DNA of 64,000 nucleotides from CAWATZ01 sp963784995 (lineage in GTDB: Bacteria; Planctomycetota; Planctomycetia; Gemmatales; Gemmataceae): positions 62,001 through 126,000 of the forward strand of contig CAWATZ010000013.1 of the NCBI GenBank assembly GCA_963784995.1. Reading direction: 5' to 3'. The position numbers and the translations under genes were made by a program. Below the pieces are notes generated by a model. The model had not been told where the DNA came from, made no database searches, and saw nothing but the letters and a program-made list of their open reading frames with translations. Shown here piece by piece: positions 1 to 9,326 of the stretch (its first letter is position 1; every line of letters starts with the position of its first letter).

Positions 1-1
1 C

Positions 2-547
2 GGGCTGATCGGCCCGAAGGTCGTCCGCCAGTGGCTCATTCTGGGCCCGTTTGCCAGCCCGGGGCCCGGCGGACATGACAAGGTCTACCCGCCGGAGGAG
101 GAAAAGCGCGTCGATCTGCGGCCGAGTTACGACGGTCGGGATGGCAAGGTCCGCTGGCGGATCTACCTGGCCGACAGGGACGAGGTGGACCTGCGCCGCG
201 CCATCCCAACACCGGTCACGGCACCCCCCAACAGGGGAGTGGAGCCCGGGGTCGTCTACGCGGCCTTCTGGGTCAAGAGCGAGCGCAAGCGGACCGCGGC
301 CCTGGCGGCGACCCACAACGAGGGCCTCAAGGTTTGGCTCAACCGCAAACTCGTGCTGGACCGCAAGGAGGGCCCCAGCAAACCGAAAGACAAACCACCG
401 ACGGCCGAGTTGGAGGCGGGATGGAACGAGGTGCTGATCAAGTGCGACAACGTCAAGGGAAGGTGGTTCTTCACGACGGAGCTGCGTGATCCGAAGACCG
501 GCAAGGCGCTGGAGGGGGTCACGTACCGCTCGCTGCCGCCGGAGTAA
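2..547 (+). CDS. C-terminal part of a beta-sandwich (galactose-binding-like) planctomycete protein, 5' end outside window
   Basis: The frame is open from base 2 to a TAA at 545-547 and gives about 181 residues. It begins with VRQWLILGPF, the 'W-x-x-x-GPF' signature that often opens a carbohydrate-binding-like beta-sandwich in planctomycete exported proteins. It continues with 'LKVWLNRKLVLD' and 'GWNEVLIKCDN', the usual 'vWlNGk...l..GwN.vlvk' pattern of such sandwiches. The start codon, any signal peptide and any other domains lie upstream of the window. The substrate is unknown. A perfect 23-bp-arm palindrome follows directly and may end the transcript. The fold assignment is inferred from pattern only. 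Confidence 0.7.
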   Translation, partial: GLIGPKVVRQWLILGPFASPGPGGHDKVYPPEEEKRVDLRPSYDGRDGKVRWRIYLADRDEVDLRRAIPTPVTAPPNRGVEPGVVYAAFWVKSERKRTAALAATHNEGLKVWLNRKLVLDRKEGPSKPKDKPPTAELEAGWNEVLIKCDNVKGRWFFTTELRDPKTGKALEGVTYRSLPPE

Positions 548-556
548 GAGAACCAG

Positions 557-618
557 CCGGAGCCGCTTGCGGCTTAGCGCGACCCGCCGCGGCCCCGCTA
601 AGCCGCAAGCGGCTCCGG
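557..618. repeat. Perfect inverted repeat, 23-bp arms
   Basis: Arms at 557-579 and 596-618 are exact reverse complements around a 16-base GC-rich loop. The arm core is 'gagccgcttgcggctta'. It lies 10 bp after the stop codon of the preceding gene and lacks a T-tract. It looks like one member of a family of dispersed palindromes that also occurs at several other places in this window. Confidence 0.85.
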
Positions 619-704
619 AAGAGATACCCTGGCATCTGCTCGGGGTTACATAAAGAGTTGTTTCGGGCGGGGATCGCTCCTGCCATTCACAAGGGGGGTC
701 GTGA

Positions 705-3700
705 ATGTCTGCAACAGGGTTGAACAGCGTGCGCGGGAACTGGGTCTTGGTGGCCCTGACGGGTCTGGTTCTCCTGGTCCCGGCGAGCCGGGCGGCGGAG
801 CCGGACCTGAGCGAACAGGAGGAGCGTCAGAAGGAGGTCCGCGCCGAGACGGACCGGCTGGTGCGTCGCCTGGATACGATCCTCCGCATCTTCGATCACA
901 ATCACCTGCAAAGCAGCGAGGAAAAGCACCTGCTGGCCCGAGCCCGCAAGGTGCTGGCCGGTCTGAGCCAGGACCAGATGGCCCGCGCCCTCGCCGCCCT
1001 CGAAGCCGCCCGCAAGGCCGAGGGGGAGGCCCGCGTCGAGCGCATCAAGGAGATCGAGGCCCAGCACGAGGAGATCGTGCTGGCCCTGAAGAAGCTGCTC
1101 GCCGAATACGACGCCATCAAGAGCGCCGAGCAGGCAGCCGACCGTCTGGAGAAGCTGGCCCGCGATCAGGTGGACCTGTATTTGCAGGACCTGCACGTGA
1201 TCCATACCCAGGTTCGCACCAAGGCAACGGCCCTGCCGCATCAGCGGCTGGAGCGGCTGGCCGGCGAGCAAACGTTCGTCCAGCGCGACGTCGATACGCT
1301 CCTGGCCCAGCTGGCCGCCCTGCGGGCGAAGCTGCCGGCCGATGCGCAGGAACGGCTGGCCAAGGCCGAGAAGCTCGCCGCGACCGAGGGGGCCCCGGCC
1401 GGCATGAGCGACGTGGTCCGGATGTACCGCACCTGGCTGTGCGCCGAGAAGCGCATCAGCGTCTGGCGCAACGTTGGTGAGAGACAGTGGAAGTCGGCCG
1501 GCGACCTGATGGAGGTGGCCCGCACCCTGCGCCCGGCCCGTGACCGCCTGGCGATCCTGCGCGACGCCCTGACTCGGGTGGAGCGCACCCTGCAAGATCA
1601 GCAGGATCTCCGCGAGGACACGCTCGCTCCCATCGATCCCGCCGACGTGGAAAAGGCCAAGCTAGCGGCCGAGGCCGCCGCCGAGAAGAACCGGGCCCGC
1701 CGCGGGGCCGCTCGCCTGGGAGATGACGAGCTGCTCGACGCCGGTCTGCGCCGGGCCCGCGAGCTGGGCGATCGGCAAGTCTGGCTGGAGCACGAGACCC
1801 GCGACGTTCGCGGCCTGCTCCGCACCCAGGTTCCCGAGGTGGCCGGCAAGCTGGGCCTGGCCGAGACCAGTATGCGCCGTGGCGGTGAGGAGCTGCAGGC
1901 CAACAACGACAAGAATTCCATCAAGCCGCAGGAGGAGGCCATCGAGACGCTGAAAGGCGTGAAGTCTGAACTGGAGCGTCTCCTGGCCGAGGCGGAGGCG
2001 GCCCGCTCCGATCCGCTCACCAACCTCAAGGACATGCTGGCCAAGGTCGAGCGGCTGATCCAGGAGCAGCAGGACGTCCAGGCCAAGGCCGAGGAGGCCA
2101 GCCGGACCAGGCAAGAGCAGCGGCTGCCGAACCTGGCTCCCAAGCAGGAGAAACTGGCCCAGCGGGCCGACGACGTCAAGCAACAGCCTGGTCCCGCCAA
2201 ACCGCAGACCCGTGAGGCGCTCGACAAGGCCGCCCGGGCTATGGAGGCGGCCGCCAAACCATTGCAGGAGAAGAAAGCCGACCAGGCGATGGCCAAACAG
2301 AGCGAGGCCATCAAGCACCTGGAACAGGCGAAGAAGGAGCTGAACGAGCAGATCGCCCAGATGGAGCAGCGCCGCGACGAGATCGCCAAGCTCGAGGATG
2401 CAGCCCGGAAGCTCGACGAGGTGGCCAAGGAGCAGAAGAAGGTGGCCGACAAGGCGGATGCAGCGGCGAAGAAGCCCGAGAAGCACGATCCCAAGGAGGT
2501 GGCGAAGAAACAGGGCGAGGTGACGCCCCAGGCGAAGGAGGTCGGCAAGGAGCTGGAGAAGTCGGTCCCGGAGGCGGCCAAGCACGTCGCGGAATCGACG
2601 AAGGACATGGAAGCGGCGAAGGCCAAACTGGAAGAGAAGAAGACGACCGACGGGGCCAAGAAGGCCGAGGACGCCAGCAAGAAGCTGGCTGAGGCCCAGA
2701 AGGCGGTCGCCAAGGCCCTGGAGCAGAAGAAGGCGGAGGAAGCCGCCGCCCAGGCGGAAACCAACCCGAACGCCAACCCGGCCCAGGCCGCGGAGCAGGT
2801 CGCCAAGGCGCTGGAGGAGACCGAGAAGGCGGCCAGCGAATCCATGAAGGCCGACATGATGCCCGGCAAGCCCGACCTGGCCAAGCTCCAGGAAGACGTG
2901 GCGATGCAAGCCACCAAGGTGAAGGCGCCGGAAGCGAAGGAAGCGGCCAAGAACGCGGCCGAGGCCCTGAAGAAGGGCGATCTCGGCAAGGCGGTCCAGG
3001 AGCAGAAGAAAGCCCTGGAGCAGCTGAAGGCGGCCGCCAAGAAGCAGGGCCAGCCGCACGAGGGCGAGAAGGCGCCGCACCCGGCCGAGGCGAAGAACGC
3101 CGGCGAACTGGCCCAGTCGCAGAAGCGCCTGATGGAGGCGACGGAAGCCCTGGCCAAGTCGCAGAATGCCAACAAGGCCGCCGAGGCAGCGCTGGCCCAG
3201 GCCCAGGCGCAGGCACCGATGGCGGTGCAGAAACAGCTGCAGGAGGCCGGCAAGCAGCTCGCCGAGGCCGGCAAGCAGCTCCCCAAGGCTGAAGCCGGCA
3301 AGGCGAACCAGGCTCAGAACAAGGCCGCCGGGGAGCTGGCCAAGGCGCTCGGCACCCTGAAGCAGGCCGCCGCGATGGCAGCTGCGAACAAGCCTCAGGG
3401 GGAAAAGGGCCAGGGCGAGAAACCCCAGGGCGAAGGCGAGAAGGGTCAGGGCGAGAAGGAAGGCCAGGGCGAAAAGGGCCAGGGAATCGCGAAGAAGCCC
3501 GGCAAGAGCCAGGAGAAGAACGACACCAAGGGCGACGGCAACCGCGAGCCGGACGGCAAGGTGAACAAGGCGAAGTCCGAGCTGCGCGACCCGACCGGTG
3601 AGGCGGCCCTGCTCAACCTGCCGCCGCGCGAGCGCGAGCTGCTCAAGCAGGCGATGAGCGGCAAGCTGCCGCCGGAGTACGCCGCCCTGATCCGGCAGTA

Positions 3701-3761
3701 TTACATCAACCTCGCCAACGGTAAGCCGGCCACCATGCCGCCACCGCCGCCGAAGCGGTAA
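705..3761 (+). CDS. Giant exported Ala/Glu/Lys-rich coiled-coil protein
   Basis: The gene has 1018 codons and starts at ATG 705, after a G-rich ribosome-binding stretch. Residues 1-31 look like a Sec signal peptide (hydrophobic WVLVALTGLVLLV, then AS-R-A-AE). Residues about 32-930 are almost wholly charged and helical, with long runs of K, E, A and Q that predict extended coiled coils. A Gly/Gln/Lys linker (repeated 'GEKGQGEK') follows. The last 55 residues carry a compact 'LPPRERELLKQAMSGKLP' motif and end in a proline run. No catalytic motif was seen. A structural role in the periplasm or cell envelope is inferred. The downstream cyclase-like repeat gene on the same strand suggests co-expression. 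This is one of the few long genes with no frame change. Confidence 0.85.
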   Translation: MSATGLNSVRGNWVLVALTGLVLLVPASRAAEPDLSEQEERQKEVRAETDRLVRRLDTILRIFDHNHLQSSEEKHLLARARKVLAGLSQDQMARALAALEAARKAEGEARVERIKEIEAQHEEIVLALKKLLAEYDAIKSAEQAADRLEKLARDQVDLYLQDLHVIHTQVRTKATALPHQRLERLAGEQTFVQRDVDTLLAQLAALRAKLPADAQERLAKAEKLAATEGAPAGMSDVVRMYRTWLCAEKRISVWRNVGERQWKSAGDLMEVARTLRPARDRLAILRDALTRVERTLQDQQDLREDTLAPIDPADVEKAKLAAEAAAEKNRARRGAARLGDDELLDAGLRRARELGDRQVWLEHETRDVRGLLRTQVPEVAGKLGLAETSMRRGGEELQANNDKNSIKPQEEAIETLKGVKSELERLLAEAEAARSDPLTNLKDMLAKVERLIQEQQDVQAKAEEASRTRQEQRLPNLAPKQEKLAQRADDVKQQPGPAKPQTREALDKAARAMEAAAKPLQEKKADQAMAKQSEAIKHLEQAKKELNEQIAQMEQRRDEIAKLEDAARKLDEVAKEQKKVADKADAAAKKPEKHDPKEVAKKQGEVTPQAKEVGKELEKSVPEAAKHVAESTKDMEAAKAKLEEKKTTDGAKKAEDASKKLAEAQKAVAKALEQKKAEEAAAQAETNPNANPAQAAEQVAKALEETEKAASESMKADMMPGKPDLAKLQEDVAMQATKVKAPEAKEAAKNAAEALKKGDLGKAVQEQKKALEQLKAAAKKQGQPHEGEKAPHPAEAKNAGELAQSQKRLMEATEALAKSQNANKAAEAALAQAQAQAPMAVQKQLQEAGKQLAEAGKQLPKAEAGKANQAQNKAAGELAKALGTLKQAAAMAAANKPQGEKGQGEKPQGEGEKGQGEKEGQGEKGQGIAKKPGKSQEKNDTKGDGNREPDGKVNKAKSELRDPTGEAALLNLPPRERELLKQAMSGKLPPEYAALIRQYYINLANGKPATMPPPPPKR

Positions 3762-3797
3762 GGTGATTCCGGTTGTTCGTCCGTCCCAGGGAAGGCT

Positions 3798-3881
3798 GAA
3801 CACTAATCGGCGCTAATCTGCGCTAATCGAAGGAAGGCGAGCCGCATTCCGATTAGTGCAGAGTAGTGTGGATTAGTGTTC
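3798..3881. repeat. Imperfect inverted repeat
   Basis: The left arm 3798-3829 starts 'gaacactaatcggcg' and its complement lies at 3850-3881. The arms match except for a few central bases. It fills the first part of the 324-bp gap between the coiled-coil gene and the cyclase-like gene. No promoter or terminator T-tract was recognised. Confidence 0.7.
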
Positions 3882-3937
3882 CGATCTCTCCGCTGGCCAC
3901 GGCCGCTCCCAGAGCCTTCCACCTACCAGGAGCAGGC

Positions 3938-4069
3938 ATTGTCTCCACGTGGAGTGCGGTGGCTTGACACCGCTTTCTTTCTTTGCTTTCTTTTTGCAGG
4001 CGATTGCTGCAAAAAGAAAGAAAGCGGTGTCAAGCCACCGCACTCCAAAAAGCGCTTCTTGGAGACAAT
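3938..4069. repeat. Long inverted repeat just upstream of the cyclase-like gene
   Basis: The main arms are 3951-3993 ('ggagtgcggtggcttgacac' and onward) and about 4008-4046, ending in a short loop around a purine/pyrimidine 'ctttctttctttg' tract. A second outer pair, attgtctcc/ggagacaat, extends the palindrome to about 3938-4069. The 3' edge is only 16 bp before ATG 4086, so the hairpin would form in the 5' leader of that mRNA and could limit translation. That effect is an inference. Confidence 0.8.
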
Positions 4070-4085
4070 CCCCAGGAGCATCCTT

Positions 4086-5792
4086 ATGCGTTCCCACATC
4101 CTGGCCGTCCTGCTGCTCTCCCTCCTCGCCGCGCCGGCCCTTGCCGCCCCGCCATCGGACCGGGACGAGGTGAAGATGCCGGACTCCGTTCGGAAAGCCA
4201 CTGCTCGCGGGCTGGAATGGCTCGCCAAGCAGCAGGCCAGCGACGGCTCCTGGGGCGAAAGTCGCTATCCGCACAACACCGCCATCACCTCCTTCGCCTT
4301 GCTGGCGTTCCTCTCTCAGGGCCACCTGCCCAACCAGGGTCTATATGGCCCCGAGATCAGCAAGGCGGTGCGCTATCTGCTGACGTCGGCGCGTGAGGAT
4401 GGTTACCTGGTCGGCCCGCGCGGCGGCAACATGTACTGCCACGGCATGGCCACGCTGGCCCTGGCCGAGGTGTGGGGAATGACCGGCGACACGGACGTCA
4501 AGCCGGTGCTGAAGAAGGCGGTGGACCTGATCGTCGGCTGTCAGAGCCCCGACGGCGGCTGGCGCTACGAGCCCCGGCCCAGCGGGTCGGACATTTCCGT
4601 GACCATCATGCAGGTGATGGCCCTCCGCGCCGCCAAGAACAGCGGCCTGCACGTCAAGGACGAGACTCTGACCAAGGCCATCGCCTACATCAATCGGTGC
4701 TACAACGAGGCCAGCGGCGGCTTCACCTACCAGCCGAACCGCACTCCCGGCTTCGCCCGCACCGCCGCCGGCGTTTGCGTCCTCCAGCTCACCGGCAAGT
4801 ACGACGACGCCAAGATCCGCAAGGCAGTCGAGTACATGGAGAAGAACTTCGAGAGTCGGGAACACTTCTGGTACGGCCACTACTACGCGGCCCACGCCAT
4901 GCACCAGGTCGGCGGCCAGGCCTGGCGCAACTGGTACGAGCGGCTGGTACACAAGCTGCTGCCCTGGCAGCAGAGCGACGGCAGCTGGTCCGGCGACCGC
5001 GGCGAGCGCGTCGGCCCCGTCTACCAGACCGCTATCGCGGTGCTGGCGCTGTCCGTGCCGATGAACTACTTGCCGATCTACCAGCGCGCTAACCACGGCG
5101 ACTTCGCCGTCGAGCGTCATCGCCTTCGCCGCCGTGATGCATCTCAGCGCCGCAGGTGTGTCGGACCGATGCAGAGCGCGCTGCCGCGGCTGATTCCCAG
5201 GCTAGCGCCGACCGGATCTGCTATACTCAACCGCATGTCGGATGTAAGCCGTCTTCTGGATGCCGCGGCGGCCGGCGACCAGCGGGCCGCCGCCGACCTG
5301 CTCCCGCTCGTCTACGACGAACTGCGGAAGCTTGCCGCCGCGCGCCTGGCCGAGGAGAAGCCTGGGGACACCCTGCAAGCCACGGCTCTCGTGCATGAGG
5401 CGTATCTCCGACTCGTCGGCGCCGCGGACGTCGCGCGGTGGGACCATCGCGGTCACTTCTTCGCCGCCGCCGCCGAGGCCATGCGGCGCATCCTCGTCGA
5501 GGCCGCCCGTCGCAAAAAACGCGCCCGACACGGCGGCCAGCGGCTCCGGGTCGATCTCCCCGATGTCCCGGCCCGCGATCCGGACGACCGCCTGCTGGCG
5601 CTCGACGACGCCCTGCGCTTGTTGGCTGCCGAGGATCCGCTCGCGGCCCGCGTTGTCGAGCTGCACCACTTCGCCGGCGCCGGCCACGAGGCCGTCGCCG
5701 CGGCCCTCGGCATCACCACGTACGCCGCCCGCCAGAAGTGGACCTACGCCCGCGCCTGGCTGCGGGACGCGATGACCAAAGAAGCTCCTTGA
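4086..5792 (+). CDS. Squalene-cyclase/prenyltransferase-type repeat protein, open in frame into an ECF sigma factor
   Basis: ATG 4086 opens a signal peptide (MRSHILAVLLLSLLAAPALA). Residues about 30-340 form alpha/alpha-barrel repeats of the squalene-hopene-cyclase/prenyltransferase type: 'QQASDGSWGE', 'CQSPDGGWRYEP', 'ASGGFTYQPN', 'WQQSDGSWSGD' and 'YGHYYAAHAM'. The cyclase DXDD acid motif is absent, so enzymatic cyclisation is unlikely; such exported repeat proteins are common in planctomycetes and their role is unknown. The cyclase part would be expected to end near 'NYLPIYQR' (about 5090). Here no stop occurs and the frame continues through about 48 unrelated residues into the sigma factor at 5235. 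A 'gcgc' stretch followed by 'taa' near 5088 suggests a two-base indel removed the stop. I therefore treat the fusion as doubtful. Confidence 0.75.
   Translation: MRSHILAVLLLSLLAAPALAAPPSDRDEVKMPDSVRKATARGLEWLAKQQASDGSWGESRYPHNTAITSFALLAFLSQGHLPNQGLYGPEISKAVRYLLTSAREDGYLVGPRGGNMYCHGMATLALAEVWGMTGDTDVKPVLKKAVDLIVGCQSPDGGWRYEPRPSGSDISVTIMQVMALRAAKNSGLHVKDETLTKAIAYINRCYNEASGGFTYQPNRTPGFARTAAGVCVLQLTGKYDDAKIRKAVEYMEKNFESREHFWYGHYYAAHAMHQVGGQAWRNWYERLVHKLLPWQQSDGSWSGDRGERVGPVYQTAIAVLALSVPMNYLPIYQRANHGDFAVERHRLRRRDASQRRRCVGPMQSALPRLIPRLAPTGSAILNRMSDVSRLLDAAAAGDQRAAADLLPLVYDELRKLAAARLAEEKPGDTLQATALVHEAYLRLVGAADVARWDHRGHFFAAAAEAMRRILVEAARRKKRARHGGQRLRVDLPDVPARDPDDRLLALDDALRLLAAEDPLAARVVELHHFAGAGHEAVAAALGITTYAARQKWTYARAWLRDAMTKEAP
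5235..5792 (+). CDS. ECF-type RNA polymerase sigma factor (planctomycete sigma-70 ECF-like family)
   Basis: Starting at ATG 5235 (MSDVSRLLDAAAAGD), the protein has 185 residues, which is normal for the family. Region 2 includes 'LLPLVYDELRKLAAARLA', then 'QATALVHEAYLRLVG' and 'HFFAAAAEAMRRILVEAAR', which are hallmarks of the sigma-70 ECF-like proteins found next to kinases in planctomycetes. Region 4 is the helix-turn-helix around 'GHEAVAAALGITTYAARQKW'. The kinase gene begins about 105 bp downstream on the same strand. Sigma-kinase pairs of this kind are known, and the kinase may control the factor by phosphorylation; here that is inferred from position. The upstream frame is open into the cyclase-like gene, but the independent start and full-length fold argue for a separate protein. 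Confidence 0.85.
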   Translation: MSDVSRLLDAAAAGDQRAAADLLPLVYDELRKLAAARLAEEKPGDTLQATALVHEAYLRLVGAADVARWDHRGHFFAAAAEAMRRILVEAARRKKRARHGGQRLRVDLPDVPARDPDDRLLALDDALRLLAAEDPLAARVVELHHFAGAGHEAVAAALGITTYAARQKWTYARAWLRDAMTKEAP

Positions 5793-5896
5793 GCGGCTGA
5801 CCTCGGCCCCTCTCCAGGGGCGACAATTTTGCTTTTTTTCGACAGCTGGCGACCGAAACGTCGCATGGGAGAGTGAGTCCCTTACGGAGGATCACC

Positions 5897-8800
5897 ATGC
5901 CGACCGACCCCCAACGGATCCAGGACGTGTTTCTGGCCGCTGCCGAGATCCGCGACCCGGCGGAACGCGCCCGGTTCCTCGACGGCGCCTGTGACGGCGA
6001 TACCGGCTTGAGGCACCGGGTCGAGTCCTTGCTCCGCGCCCATGACCAGCCTGACAGCCTGCTCGACCACCCAGCGGTCAGCCCGGACAATCCCAGCCCG
6101 GCCGACACCGGCACGATCGGGTACGAGGGTAGCGCCTGGACCGCCGACGAGGCGCCGCTCGGGTTCCTGGCCCCGGCTGCGCGGCCCGACTCGCTCGGCC
6201 GGATCGGGCACTACGAGGTGCTCCAGGTCCTCGGCCAGGGCGGCTTCGGGATCGTCTTCCGGGCGTTCGACGACGTGCTGCACCGGGTCGTCGCGGTGAA
6301 GGTGCTGTCCCCGCAGATGGCGGCCACGTCGCCGGCCCGCAGGCGCTTCTTGCGCGAGGCCCGATCCTCCGCCCAGGTCCGCCATGAGAACGTGGTGCAG
6401 GTGCATGAAGTCGCCGAGCAACCGCTGCCCTACCTGGCGATGGAGTTCATCCCCGGCGAGACCCTCCAGCAGCGGCTCGACCGGGTCGGTCCGCTCGATG
6501 TGCCGGAGGTGTTGCGAATCGGCCGGCAGATCGCCGAGGGGTTGGCCGCCGCCCATGCGATGGACCTGATCCATCGCGACATCAAGCCGGGCAACGTGCT
6601 GCTCGAAGGCGGTCACCAGAAGGTGAAGATCACCGACTTCGGTCTGGCGCGTGCGGCCGACGACGCCAGCATCTCGCAGAGCGGGATCATCGCCGGCACG
6701 CCGATGTACATGGCCCCGGAACAAGCCGAAGGGCAAACGCTCGACCAGCGGGCGGACCTGTTCAGCCTCGGCAGCGTGCTGTACCAGATGGTAGCCGGCC
6801 GGCCGCCGTTCCGGGCGAACAGCGCGGTCGCGGTGCTGAAGCGCGTCGCCGAGGACAAGCCGCGGGCCATCCGCGAGATCATCCCCGAGACACCGCAGTG
6901 GCTGTGCGACATCATCGCCAAGCTGCACGCCAAGAACCCGGACGACCGCTACCAGTCGGCCCGCGAAGTGGCCGACGTGCTCGCCGACTGCGAGGCCCAG
7001 CTCAAGGCCAACGCCAAGCTGAAGGATTACAGCCGCATTCCGCAGAGCAAACCCGCGGCAGGACGGCCAGAAAGGCGAGCGGCGTGGCGTAAGCCCGCCG
7101 GTTTTGCGGCAGCAGCTCTATTACTTCCCGTCGTTGCCCTGGCGCTGACGGAGATCGCCGGGATCACCCATCTGTTGCCGAAGCAGCAACCGACGCCCGA
7201 CCATCTCCAAAGCGGTGACCAACCGAAGGACAACGAACCGCCCACGGATTTCACCAACACGCTGGGGATGAAATTCAAGCTCATCCCGGCAGGCAAGTTC
7301 ACGATGGGATCGCCGAAAGAAGAGATCGACCGTTGCCTCAAGCAGTTTGGACCGTACAAGGAGAACCTGCCGACGGAGGGGCCAGAGCATCCCATAGAGA
7401 TCACGCGGCCATTTTACCTGGGAGCCACCGAGGTCACGGTTGGGCAATTCCGACAATTCGTTGACGAGGAGGCCTACCAGGTGGGTGATGGCCGCTGGAG
7501 AAATCCGAGGTTCGATCAGACGGACCAGCATCCGGTGGTCTTCGTTTCGTGGAACAATGCGGTGGATTTTTGCAAGTGGTTGAGCGCCAAGGAAGGGAAA
7601 GAATACCGCCTGCCCACGGAGGCCGAATGGGAGTATAGTTGCCGGGCCGGGAAAGCCGGAAGTCGATACGGCTTCGGCGACGACGATGCCCAACTGAAAG
7701 ATTATGCCTGGTTCGATCAGAATTCAGGCGGCGGAACGCATCCGGTGGGCAAGAAGAAGCCCAACGCTTGGGGTCTTTACGACATGCACGGCAACGCCTG
7801 GGAATGGTGTCAGGACAACTACGATCCGGACTATTACAAGAACAGCCCTGTGAAAGACCCGCCCGGAGGCGCCGGCGGCGCTCGCGCGGGCGCGGCGGCG
7901 GGTGGCTCCACGGCCCAGTGCTCTGCCGCTCGGCGTTCCGCGGCTACCTCGGTCCCGACGACCACGTGGGGGCCGGCTTTCGTGTGCTGCTCGTTTCGCC
8001 TCCTGACGCCGGCAGGACCGAGAGTGGGACCAAGAACAAACCCGCGGTGCCGGCGCTCGCTCCGTTCACCGACGCCGACGTCCAGCGCATCGCCGCCCTG
8101 CCCGCCGCCCTGCAGGTCGAGGAAGTACGGAAGGAGTTGATCCGGCGCAACCCTCGCTTCGACGGCAGGGTGGAGCACAAGATCGAGGACGGCGTCGTCA
8201 CGGAGTTCAGGATCGTGACCGACCAGGTAACGGATATCGCCCCGATTCGAGTCTGGAGCGCCCTGCGGGTGCTTGACTGCCGCGGCACGGACACCAACTT
8301 CAGGCCCAACGGACAACTGGAGGATCTGACGCCGCTGGAGGGAATGAACCTGGCGGCCCTGACGCATCTCATGCTACCCAACACGCAAGTGGGCGACGCG
8401 GGGCTGGCCACCTTCAAGGACTGCAAGAACCTGCTGGAGCTGATCTTGTGGAACACGAAGTTAACCGACGCGGGCCTGGCCCACTTCAAGGACTGCAAGA
8501 ACCTTACTGCCCTCGTCCTCGGCGAAACGCGGGTCAGCGACGCGGGCCTGGTCCATTTTCACGACTGCAAGGCCCTGACGCGCCTCAACCTGGGCTCGAC
8601 GAAGGTGAGCGACGCGGGACTGGCCAACTTCAAGGACTGCAAGAACCTGACCTTCCTCTGGGTACAAGGCACGCAGGTCGGCGACGCGGGCCTGGTCCAT
8701 TTCCAGGACTGCAAGGCCCTGACGAGCCTCAATCTGGCCGGAACGAAGGTGAGCGACGTGGGCCTGGCCCACTTCAAGGATTGCAAGGACCTGAAGCACC

Positions 8801-9078
8801 TGTACCTGGACCGCACGCAGGTGGGGGACGCGGGCCTGGCCCACTTCAAGGGCATGCGGCTGATGGAGTTGAACATTGACGACACGGCCATCACCGACCT
8901 GACTCCTCTGCAAGGCATGCCGCTGGAACACCTACGCCTGACCCCGAAGAACATCACCCGCGGGCTGGATATTCTCCGCGCCATGAAGAGCCTCAAAACC
9001 ATCGGCATCCGTTGGAGAAAAGCCTGGCCGGCGGCGGAGTTCTGGGAGCGCTACGACAAGGGGGAGTTCAAGGAGTAG
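5897..9078 (+). CDS. Transmembrane Ser/Thr kinase with FGE-sulfatase domain and leucine-rich repeats (one frame change)
   Basis: ATG 5897 follows 'cggagg' at 5885-5890 and is preferred to the upstream ATG 5873. Domains in order: kinase at residues about 102-370 (GQGGFG loop, VAVKVL lysine, HRDIKPGNVLL catalytic loop, DFGLAR, GTPMYMAPEQ); one membrane span about 398-421; an FGE-sulfatase/C-type-lectin-like domain about 452-700 (GMKFKLIPAGKFTMG, RLPTEAEWEYSCRAG, GLYDMHGNAWEWC); and a C-terminal array of about seven 24-residue LRRs ('LTDAGLAHFKDCKNL' type). The kinase is cytoplasmic and the rest outside. A frame change in the GC run near 7885 splits the FGE domain, but both halves are well conserved, so the gene is probably intact in the cell. 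The ECF sigma gene upstream is a likely partner. The LRR units are nearly identical in DNA, suggesting recent tandem duplication. Confidence 0.88.
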
Positions 9079-9326
9079 CGTGGCGGCTGCTGCCGACGGT
9101 TGTCCTTGCTGTCCCCACGGAAAAAGGTTGGCCCCGGCCCTGTCTGGACGGACGCCTCCGGTTCGGTCCCCCTCGGCGACCCGGCTGGCGTACACGAACC
9201 GGCCCGCGTCTTCCCGGCCGACGAACGTGCGGCGTTCACGAAATGCAATCGTGGGCCGACGTGACGTCGAGAGCAACCGCCCCCAATTCCGTCCCCGGAG
9301 GGCTTGCCATTTTCGCTGGGGCGAGG

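Noticed and set aside
1662..3803. 713-codon minus-strand frame opposite the coiled-coil gene
   Set aside because: Leu/Arg/Gly-rich mirror of a highly biased plus-strand gene; typical shadow frame in high-GC DNA.
7860..8000. FGE domain of the kinase gene as a second DGR variable repeat
   Set aside because: The protein is similar in fold ('GGGWLHGPVLCRSAFRG'), but the DNA does not match the template at its non-adenine bases.
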